A stretch of DNA of 64,000 nucleotides, taken from NCBI GenBank assembly GCA_964036045.1, contig OZ038378.1:44480639-44544638 (forward strand), written 5' to 3'. Made by a program: the position numbers and the translations under genes. Source of the DNA: Eutreptiella sp. 'Long Island Sound 2002' (lineage: Eukaryota; Euglenozoa; Euglenophyceae; Eutreptiales; Eutreptiaceae). A model generated the notes under the pieces. That model worked only from the letters and a program-made list of their open reading frames with translations. It was not told the DNA's origin and did no database searches. Shown one piece after another: positions 55,667 through 64,000 of the stretch (the stretch's first letter is position 1; each line of letters begins with the position of its first letter).

Positions 55667-57985
55667 TTAACCAAGCAGGGAGACCCCGAACATTACATCA
55701 AGGTCCGGCGTGGATGACGGGGCGTGTACTTCTACCAGTTCTGGATCAGGAGGTTCGGGGACGGGGTTGAAGCAAGCCTTCACTGGGAAGGGTCGGGGAG
55801 GGGCATCTTTGTGCACATTTCCGGGAGAGGCGGAGAGGTCCATTTTGTGTCCCGGGTGTTTGGAGCGCCATGAAGAGTATCTTCCCCAAGAGATCATGGC
55901 CCCCGTAGTGCCCCGATACGTGACCAGGTTATTCTCTTGGAAGAGCATGTAACTCATGGAAGTGAGGGAGTCTCGTTCGGGGAGCACGGGGATGTTGTGA
56001 TAGTTCATGCACGCGTAAAACTCGTGTTGTGTTCTGGGAATGGCTCCTAGGATACCGCACCGTCGCGCGGCTTCGCTAGTAAGGAGGGATTTCCACACGT
56101 CAATTTGTTTGAAGTCCGGCGTGGCCTGTTTGTACGCTTTCGAAGGTACCACTTTGAAAGTTTTGTCCTTCCCTAGATCGGAACCACGGATGCAAAAGAC
56201 TTTGCCGAGCGTCCACAAAGGGTGTTGTAAGATGGTGGAGAGAAGCTTCTCGGCGAGGGGGGTTGGAATGGTGTAGTCGAAGCAGAACATATGTTCGGAG
56301 GATGATTGTAGAGGCTGTATGCGTTCCTCCGGAAAGAAAGCATTTTTGGAGTTGACCGAGATGCCGTTGTTTTCGAAATGAAGAAGGCGGTTGACGAGGA
56401 CAAAAAAGTCCCGGGCGTTACCACAGCGCCGCCTATACTCTCCTCGTTCCCGCTTGGATTTTTTCGAAAGCTCTTTTGGAGAAGAGACGGTGAAGTTCGG
56501 GAGCAAATGCGGTGCAACTTCGAATCGTAGCGTTGTGCGCACCGCGGGCACGTGGACGGTGCCGTCTACCTTATTTAGAGCCCATTGTAGGGAAGTTTGA
56601 GGGTGCATGATGTCGCTGTAGCGGATGTGTGCGTGGTGCTTGTGACGGGTGGAGAGATGAAGGTAAAAATATGGAGAGTCAAGCAAGTTGAGCCGCACGG
56701 AGCCATCGAGATTAGGTGAGGGGTTGTACGTATTGGCATCCGAAAGCCGGTCTACTCTACATACCCAAGGGGCAAGGGAGATCATGCCGGGGTTCAAGGG
56801 GTTCATGTAGATAATCTCCGCCGAAAGGTTGTCTTCCATTCCCGGGAGAATGAAGGAGCCTTCGTACACAACACCGGAATCAAAGGCTTCATGCAAGGCT
56901 TCGTTGATGGCATAGGCCCACTTGGTCCACCTGTTGCTGTAGTTGTATTTGGAGTTGTAGTAATCTTGTGGGTGTGGAAAAATGTAGAATTTTGGGTGGT
57001 GATGAAGGATGTCTTTGAGGTACCTAAAATTGTCATGTCCAATTGTGGAATAGGCATTTTTGCCGGAGCAATCAATGTCATGGAAAAGGGTGCACCCGTC
57101 GCTCGCGCAAAGGTCTATTGTTGGGTGTACTTGATCATAGATGATTTGCTTGTGGTGTTTCTCAAACACGACTTGCTTTGTATCAATTCCTAAGGTGTCA
57201 TGGGCATGCGTTTCTCCCCATAGTGCTCATTGATCGTGTGTGTTGATCTCACCTTTATGTTTAACCAAGATTTTTGCAAAGACATTATCCGGGGCAACGG
57301 AAGGGTTGCAGAAGGGCTTTCCGGAATTACCATCCGCTTCATCGGCAGTAGGGTCTTCCCCGTCTTCGGCCTTTTCGTGTGTTCCTTCGGGAGACAGAAT
57401 AGCGCTTGGCGTAGATTGCCCCTCACGTAGCGTTAAGAGGGAGTTGTCGGGCTCAACCTCATTGGTTCCCCTTGTGTTGTCGTTGAGAACGGTGTTGTTG
57501 TTCATTGCCGAATCTCCACACGGGTCTTCGCCACTTTCTTCTTGTTGTTTCGACTCTTCGGCATCACATGGATCGCTTCCTTTGGTGTTCTCCTGTGTGC
57601 CTTCGGAGTCTTGCACCTTCTCGAAGTTGGTTGGCGGCGCGGGTGCTTTGACTTGATGTTGTGGTTCTTGGGCTCCTTTTCCTTTGGCGGTGTGAGCGGT
57701 TGTCTCGGCGAGTGGGAAGAGTTCTTTTGCAACATCTTCGGGTTGTTCATCGTCTGAAATGACATTGGATGACGTGCCTTCCTCAAGTGACGGGGAAAGT
57801 TCGAGGGAAGGGTCAAATGGGTCGTTGTCGCGCTTGGCGGGCGAAAGCGTAGGGAGAAGCCAACTTTGAGTCAGTTTGGCGTCCACTTTAGCCTGAGTTC
57901 GAGCAATGAAACTTTTCACGAACTTTAGCTGTTTGCTTCCGGTCTTGTTCTTTGCGGAACGTTCCTTGAGCCCAACTTGCGACAT
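55667..57985 (-). pseudogene. AlkB-LINE ORF1 (copy 2), one nonsense codon
   Basis: 773 codons in one frame from ATG 57985 (MSQVGLKERS) to the stop at 55667, broken only by a TGA near 57226 (HDQ stop ALWGE; CAA in copy 1). The C-terminal domain is uninterrupted: CASDGCTLFHDIDCSGKNAY, FYIFPHPQDYYNSKY, MISLAPWVCRVD, HLLPNFTVSSPKEL, FCIRGSDLGKDKTFKV and RTQHEFYACMNYHN. It ends 30 bp before the AlkB ATG (DVMFGVSLLG stop), so an intact element would have ORF1 and AlkB as neighbours. No known domain. Confidence 0.78.
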
Positions 57986-58261
57986 TGCCAAGGAGACGGC
58001 GTTGCGAAGCTAGGCAAAGGACGGCGCTCACGATTGCGGCTTTGCGCTAGGCAAATAAAATTGACGGCAAGGTTGTTGCACTTGTGTCGGCTCCAAATTG
58101 TGGCTTTGGGACTCTTGATGGTAATCCACGGCTTCACGGGATCAGCCCAGAACTTGAACAGCCCAGGATTTTTGTTAATCACCGAGCAGCCTGGACTGCT
58201 GGTGGATCCATCAATAAATTTCTGAGGGTCAATCGAAAAAAAATAGACACTCAGAAGGTGA
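57986..58261 (-). promoter_or_regulatory. AlkB-LINE 5' UTR (copy 2)
   Basis: 276 bp, closely matching 48870-49144. The 5' end is fixed at 58261 by the point where copies 1 and 2 stop agreeing (GTGA) and by the target duplication that follows. Confidence 0.55.
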
Positions 58262-58683
58262 GGGGGTGCGTGATGGATGGTTGGGTGCGGGAGGTCTGCC
58301 CGTGTTGTCCATGTGTACAGGGTGGTCATGGATCTCCCTTCCGCCTTTCTGGTGTACCCCTCGTCGTGCCGACCGTAGGTGATGAGGACGTTGGGGGCCG
58401 TGAATTCGTACACCTGGGTGGTTTGGGGGAGGTGCCAGGTGACGGTGATCTTGGCTGTGTCGTTCTCGTCAGTCGTGGCGTGTGGGATGATGTAGTGGGC
58501 TGTCCATTCATTGTTGGTGGTTTCCCCCCCCCGTGTGCAGTTTGAGTTCGGGGTGGAGTGGTTTTGGCGCTGGGGGTTTGTCCTCGCCTTTTGCGTTTGG
58601 CGCCACTTTGGTCTCGACCAGGTATCATGGGCTCGAGGTCTCCGGGGCCCCCACCTGGGTGGCTGCAGCTGTTGCGGCTTGTG
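58262..58683 (-). pseudogene. LINE-2 ORF1 fragment (old copy, right half)
   Basis: It reads (minus strand) GTTVAPTW-type start, then AHYIIPHATTDENDTAKITV, LPQTTQVYEFTAPNVL and TTLYTWTTRADLPHP. These match 27310-27110 joined to 25315-25135 of the giant copy, with no TIR element between them. It begins with the target duplication 58264-58282 and continues the fragment that ends at 11040. It ends abruptly at about 58683 (GTTGCGGCTTG), inside ORF1. Confidence 0.8.
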
Positions 58684-61304
58684 AAGCCGGTTCAGATTTC
58701 AATTGGCTGCACTGTTCTATTTTTGAGCGATTTCAGCGATTTTAGCGATTTTGTGTGTATATTCAGGAGAATTCCGAATTTATACTGTTTATAAACCACA
58801 GGATGGAGGATTTAACACTTCTGGTTCTGACCAGGCCTGCTGTGTGTGTGCGCGCCTTTCTTGTGTTCCTGTTGGCATGCGGGTGCTCTGTGTTCCTCAA
58901 TGCGGGCCGATTGTCTGAAAATTCTTCCCAACTGGTGCCAATAGTGCTAGTTCTATCCTGTTACGGAAATGGAAGCAAATCAGAAGCTAAGGCGACCCAA
59001 GTAGATGATAGAAGGTTGGGAGTTAATGATCTGGCCAAACCCTGGTGTGGTGCCTCCGCTGACACCGGCTGTCGACCTTTGGTGCATCACTGCATTTGGA
59101 AGGAGACTGGTGTACGTCAATTGGCGCATCTGCTTCGGCAGTGCCAGGCCTACGTGCATGGTCGACCACGAGTCCCTTGAAGCTGGAGGAGCCCTATTGG
59201 AAGTGAAGTGGAAGTGGAGGTGGCTGAGGTACGGGCACCGGAAGGGCAGAAAGTAGCTCGGTCGTTGCCCCGCATGTGTCATGACAACTTAATCTCCCAT
59301 GGAATCAAAGAGGGTCAATCTTTGGTGATTGTGTGTGTTGAACATGTTGTGTGCACGTGCAACGGGTGAACATGCTAAAGGTTGAGAATGGCACTTATGG
59401 CCGGGTTGCTAACCTCTCATTTGCCGTCTTGCTCCGGTGAGCTTCGGTGAATTCATGTCACTGGTCAAGCACTACGATGAATTCATACTATTAGTCGAAC
59501 ACGGTTGGTGATTTCCTATCGCTCCTTTGTCAATTTGCAGTATCGCATGAGGATAGCTCTTTTGGTTTGGCAATCGGGTGTAGGGGTAATCCTCAATCTA
59601 TGTCGGTGATTCTCACTTCAAGTGCATACATGCCTTCACGGATCATGGCTAGGCGAAAGTCTCTCTCCTTATGCATGCTCCCATGGGTCATGGCTAGGCT
59701 ATGCGCTCTGGATTTGGGTTCTGGTGAGGTCAGAATCTCCTTCCTGGGCCATGGTTTAATTAGATTCTCTCTCCCGGGCATGGATCAGTAAGGGTCTTTC
59801 TCTCAGGGCATGGACTGGGGCGAGACCAGCTCTCTCAAGGCCTGGATTGGGGGGGGACTATCTCCCTTGGAGGCGGGACAATCTCTTCTTGGAGAGGACA
59901 ATCTCACCATGTGTCAGATGTGCTCTCATTGAACCCAGGGTATCTCTCCATGTGCACCCCCTCTGTGGGCCGGGTCTAGGCCTCTTCATGTGACCCCGGG
60001 CATCTTCCTACCCAAGCACTCCTGCCCAATCTGTCTCCAAGTAGCATGCATTGAATTTGATCGGTGTCACACGAACATGCAATTCGGCAATATTGGTTTC
60101 ACATGTCCATGTGTGGATGATTTCTATGCACATGACAATTTGTGTTTGCCAATGTCTTCGGTTCCCAAGCAACTAGGCACCAGCTGATGGGACTGAGTGG
60201 CATGTCCAAGCATGTGAGGGCATGAGGTGTATGTAGTGTGTTGGCTTTACATTTTGTTCGTGCCTTTGGTTCGTGATACTCTAACCGCAGAAGCCCAGCA
60301 ATTGGTATGCAGCATACACTAAACAGGTGAGGTTTGGTGGGCTGGCCCGTCTGGATGTCTTTTTTAGCGAGCAGCAAGTAAACCCGCCAAGTCTATTCAC
60401 TTGCTCGCCATTGTGTATGTTATTGCTAAGTGATAGGCACCCGGCGTCCAGTGTGAAATACCGAGGCATTGCCAGCATGATAATATATGGAATGTGTCAA
60501 ACATGCCACGTGTCAGATATTGTCGTGAGGTCACTCTCCCAACTCTTATTTGGTAATCCTCATTGCAAGCTCTCTACTTGTGATCATTGGTCATTCATGA
60601 GTGTGGACAAGTCATGTATGCCGCCATGCCGTACTTTGTGTTCATGGAGGCCATGGTGTCACACTTGATCTACGGTGGGACATTCCTCATATTTGGAGCT
60701 CATGTTTCTCAGTTCCAGTGTTTGCCGTCTTGTAGGCAAGGGTGAGGATGGGCCATGTGGGGCACGCTTATGTTCAATTGGATGATGCCATTGTGTCGTG
60801 TATCATTTCTTTGTGTTCTGCCATGTGCCATATTGACCTCATTGATGTTATTCTGTCGCGCATGAGCTCGATGTTAAGTTCCTCAATGTGGTGAATCAAG
60901 GTTGTAGCCTGGCGTCATATGTCCGTAGTTCAAATGTGCATGGTATATGAAATCGATTCTCGCGGTAAGGATTCAACATCGTCTTCGAAAATCGCATACT
61001 CTATTCCAGGGCTTGACTTTACTTCTGTTTCTTCCTCTCCCTTTGCCCGACATTGTCTCATCTGTTCCCCTCTCTGTGATCATATCCATGTATTGATGTG
61101 GATACCTTCAACCCAATTTGGCAATCAATTATTGGGACTCCATTGGTCATGCTCATTCAAATCCATTGATCAAGCGTTCAGATTCTATTGCCAGGGTTGC
61201 TAACGGATGTACCTACGGGAACGGTTTCAATTTTGTGGCCAAGGGTTACCAAGGGTACTTGCAGGAATTTTGGATTTTGGGTTTTATAAAGCATGTAATC
61301 ACTG
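58684..61304. other. Non-genic DNA, possibly containing an LTR of the following element
   Basis: Balanced composition. GCGATTTCAGCGATTTTAGCG repeats at 58728-58755. 59600-59960 has many spaced CATGG and TCTCTC words without a clean period. A frame at 58802-59180 (125 codons, MEDLTLLVLTRPAV, then a hydrophobic FLVFLLACGCSVFL) could be a secreted or membrane peptide but has no support beyond openness. GGTATC...AGAGCTCG at 61350-61374 vaguely recalls an initiator-tRNA primer-binding site just before the gag-like region. No LTR pair can be shown, as the other end is outside the window. Confidence 0.35.
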
Positions 61305-62195
61305 GTGAGGTCAAGGATGATGAGAGTCAAGGGAATGAGGGTGCAGAAATCGGGTATCGGCGGTAGAGCTCGCACTATGGCAGGGGCTGGTCCTACAGAC
61401 CTGCTTTATGGTAGCAGAGGAGTACCTGCCGCCTACCACCACCTGTGGAGCTCGGGCCCTCGTGAGTCCTGCGCAAGTGGACCCTGGGTCGGCATTGTTC
61501 AAGCCCGAGAACAAATAAGACACTCGGAGAGGAGAGTGGGTACCGACATGGAGGACATCCTCACCTTTTGTGAAGGATCATCTGCAAAACGTTGTCATCT
61601 CCGAGTACCCGCGGAAGGATCGGACGACGTCACGAGTTGCAGCGGCGGCTCAAGGACTGGGCGCTACCGCAAACGCGGTTTGCCAAAACTGTCAAGAGGG
61701 GATGCGAAAACAGTGAAGGGAATGACGCCGAGCCCCGTCCGCCGAGCTTTCAGTGCTCTGTCGGACTCCGAGGGATATCATACTTGTTACCTCTCGGATG
61801 AGGGCGGCGCAGAGCCAGTTTCCCCGGCAGGCCGGTTGCATACCGCGCAAAATCCTGAACTTGCTCATGACTCACAACGGGAATCATTGCCGCAAAGGGC
61901 AGCCACCACCAGTGTCCCAAGGCACACGGGCGATGGTGAAGAGATAGCGAGGATCGACGGGGACGAGACAGGCGGCACGGTCATGGGGGGGAGGCGAGGA
62001 GCGTCGAGCTCCGGGAAAACTGCAACGGGGTCCCGAAAGAGATCACCGCTATCCTCACGAGACAACGAAGAAGGTGGCGTGCGGGAAAGATGGGAGTGGC
62101 GAGCACTGCCATTGTCATCATGTGGACTTCCTCATCCGAATTTATCCCCGGCCGGGCAAAGATGCCCTTATTCAGAAGCTCGACAAGTTGGATGA
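61305..62195 (+). pseudogene. Open frame upstream of the gag-like region, unknown
   Basis: 297 codons, Ser/Arg/Gly/Glu-rich and probably disordered (SDSEGYHTCYLSDEGGAEPV, SRKRSPLSSRDNEEGG). The first ATG is near 61317. It overlaps the start of the gag-like frame by about 120 nt in another register. It may be the N-terminal part of the same gag, separated by a frameshift, since the combined length and charge pattern would suit a retrotransposon gag N-terminus. Confidence 0.4.
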
Positions 62196-64000
62196 CACCA
62201 CCTCTAGAATCCTTGAGGACCAGGCCATCTTCGGGAACGATCTGAAGACAATTCGATTACATCAGGAGGACTACAAGGGCAAGTTGGCGAGCATGTTGGT
62301 ACAGCAGCAACAGGCGGTGGACAACATGATCAGGTACTTGGAGACAGTCCACAAGATGATGAGGAAGTTGGAGAAGTGTGGAGGAATCCCAACGCCCGTT
62401 CCAGGACCAGGCCCCGACCTGCCACCGGATCTTGCCCCGGAGACGTTGCTGAGACGGGTGAAGACCTTGAGGACAGCGGCAGAAGGAGTGGTGCCCATGA
62501 AGGGTCCCATGGAGTCGGCGCCTTATGGGCCGCCACAGGTTGACCCCTCCCTATTGAGGCATATTCCACTTTTTTCGGCAAGTGTCATGCTCGGGGAGAA
62601 GACGCCAGAGAAAGGCTCGGGGATTGGTACGCCAAAGCGGGATGCCCGCGAGGAGACCGTTAAGATCGACATGAGTAGTCCTCCAGCCGCGGCGACGTTC
62701 GACGGAAGAGTTGCCTATGCGGCACGTGTGGACGAAGAAGCCTCGAGGTCAGCGGCTCGCTGAGATGGTTCAGGTCGAGGAGCGGAAGATCCATGGGTGC
62801 GGGACCCGCGGTCCGGAATACGGACTATGGGAGATCCGAGTGTGGCAGAAGCTGAGCCCCGGCCACGTGAAGACATGAAAATCAGGGGCGTATATTGCCA
62901 CTCCCCAGGAAAAGGGAGTTCAGGAGGAATCCACCTCGGGGGCGTCATTGCATCGGATGTTGGGGGTGCTGTGAGGCTTGAAGACCTTTGGGCTGTGAGA
63001 AGTTCCTACTATGACGCCAATCCGGCCAACCTCGACGACTTCATCCTCGACTGGGAAGACTTTGCCGAGGAAGTCGTGGGTGACATGCGGTTTGGGTTGC
63101 GTGACAAGTGGGCATGCCGCACCTTTCCACATAGTTTGGCCTCGGAGCTAAAGGGGGATTTACGTGATCAAATTCGGGAGAAGAGGATCAGTACAGAGGA
63201 GCAATGCCTCAATTGGTTGGAGCAAGAAGAAAGAGTTGATGCCCCAAACCAAACGTTGAACGATCTTTGGTCAATACCCCTCAACTTGGAGCGTGGAGAA
63301 TTGCGGTTGATGGATTGAAGGACGTATCTCCGAGAGTACCGCCGGCTTCTGAAGCAAGTTGAAGATTAGGCCGAATCAAGCGAGATTCGCCATCTCTTGC
63401 GAGATGTACTACCATCGTACTGGCAGAAGCGTGTAGAAGACGAAGAAAACAAGCGGGCAAAGAAGCGCTTGGACGTATGCATTATGTCGCCGGAAGATCA
63501 GCATCCTCGTATCATAGAATACTTCTGGAGAACCTTGGGAGAGCCGGACCGGATGATCTCCATGAAGAATTCGGTCTACGTGGAAGTGTTCAGGGACACG
63601 GCTGGAGGACGTTTGCTGAGGCTCAAAAACATCTAGTGGAGACGTGGAGAGAAGCTGAGGATGCAGATAATCCCTGCCCCCATGAGCCTGGACTCAATAG
63701 TCCAATTCCTCAGCGTAGAATTGAAGCTAAATTCCAAAATCAAAGCTCACATTATGGACTGTCGCGGCCATGGGAATCAGGAGCGGCGGGACGATCGGAA
63801 CTACCGCGCCATTCAGGAAGATCCAACCGTCGGCGTAGACTGAAGTCAAGATCCAGGGTCCCAGGATGGAAAAAACATCGGCCGGCAGGGAGTACATGAC
63901 TCGGGAAGATGATGAAGATATAAACTTCTTCGTGTTCCTGGCCCACAACACAAAAGCGTACGGTCATGATAAGGGCAAGTGGAGGAAAGCACCACCCCGT
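62074..64000 (+). pseudogene. Retroelement gag-like protein with five in-frame stops, runs off the window
   Basis: One reading frame from 62074 to the window end, broken by TGA 62761, TGA 63316, TAG 63367, TAG 63634 and TGA 63841. The first part has a helical coiled region (IQKLDKLDDTTSRILEDQAI, QQQQAVDNMIRYLETV). The middle (YYDANPANLDDFILDWEDFA, LASELKGDLRDQIREKR, DVLPSYWQKRVEDEENKR, RIIEYFWRTLGEPDRMISMK) resembles the helical capsid core of LTR-retrotransposon gag, including the WRTYLREYRRLL-type segment if one stop is read as Trp. No protease or RT is in view yet. The family assignment (Ty3-like) is an inference from gag layout. Confidence 0.6.

Larger units (their letters stand above)
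49625..58261 (-). mobile_element. AlkB-LINE copy 2, lacking only its 3' ~255 bp (found at 11041-11295)
   Basis: Collinear with copy 1 from 58261 (same 5' end, CACTCAGAAGGTGA) to the G9CAGG at 49625-49637, where it stops. LINEs usually lose 5' sequence, so loss of the 3' end is odd. The missing end lies at 11041-11295, with matching flanks at the 5' and 3' sides, so the giant LINE-2 block separates the two parts. Relative to copy 1 it has a 459-bp in-frame deletion in the RT and an ORF1 nonsense codon, but an intact AlkB ORF. Confidence 0.88.

Noticed and set aside
49625-58261. Copy 2 as a 3'-truncated LINE in its own right
   Set aside because: Its missing 3' end is at 11041-11295 with matching target duplication and identical break point in the G-run, so separation by a later insertion or rearrangement explains it better.

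Overview
The window is eukaryotic nuclear DNA from a large, repeat-dense genome. No host gene could be recognised with confidence. Almost all coding signal comes from retrotransposons: APE-type LINEs with RNase H and a retroelement gag. The organism cannot be fixed from sequence alone. GC-rich, strand-skewed LINEs would fit a green alga, a charophyte or a dinoflagellate, but this is a guess.

Layout. 1-5888: purine-rich remnant on the + strand, probably the 3' part of a LINE-like element, ending in a (TTAC)n tail. 5889-9374: ordinary-composition DNA with no gene I can support. 9375-11040 and 58262-58683: two halves of one old fragment of a LINE family called here LINE-2 (minus strand). 11041-11295 and 49625-58261: the two parts of one copy of a second family, the AlkB-LINE (minus strand), which split that LINE-2 fragment and left a ~19-bp target duplication. 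11296-49624: a giant LINE-2 copy (minus strand) inserted into the poly-G tract of that AlkB-LINE, flanked by a G9CAGG direct repeat. Inside it sit a 1.79-kb TIR element (25316-27109) and a full-length 9430-bp AlkB-LINE (39715-49144, perfect 16-bp target duplication). 58684-61300: non-genic. 61305-64000: decayed gag-like frame of another retroelement on the + strand, running off the window.

Gene content. The AlkB-LINE encodes, 5' to 3', a large novel ORF1, a separate AlkB-family 2-oxoglutarate/Fe(II) dioxygenase, a small overlapping ORF, and an endonuclease-RT-RNase H protein. LINE-2 encodes an ORF1, an endonuclease-RT-RNase H region, and, starting inside the last 20 nt of the RT frame, a third ORF that opens with a likely Ulp1/C48-like cysteine protease and continues into proline-rich, RS-rich and basic segments. 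Upstream of LINE-2 ORF1 lie about 10 kb of GT-rich tandem arrays and ~209-bp monomers, which I read as its 5' region. Every element ORF carries at least one stop, frameshift or deletion, so none of the copies looks active, though comparing the two AlkB-LINE copies shows what an intact element would encode. All coordinates and comparisons are by eye, without alignment software.
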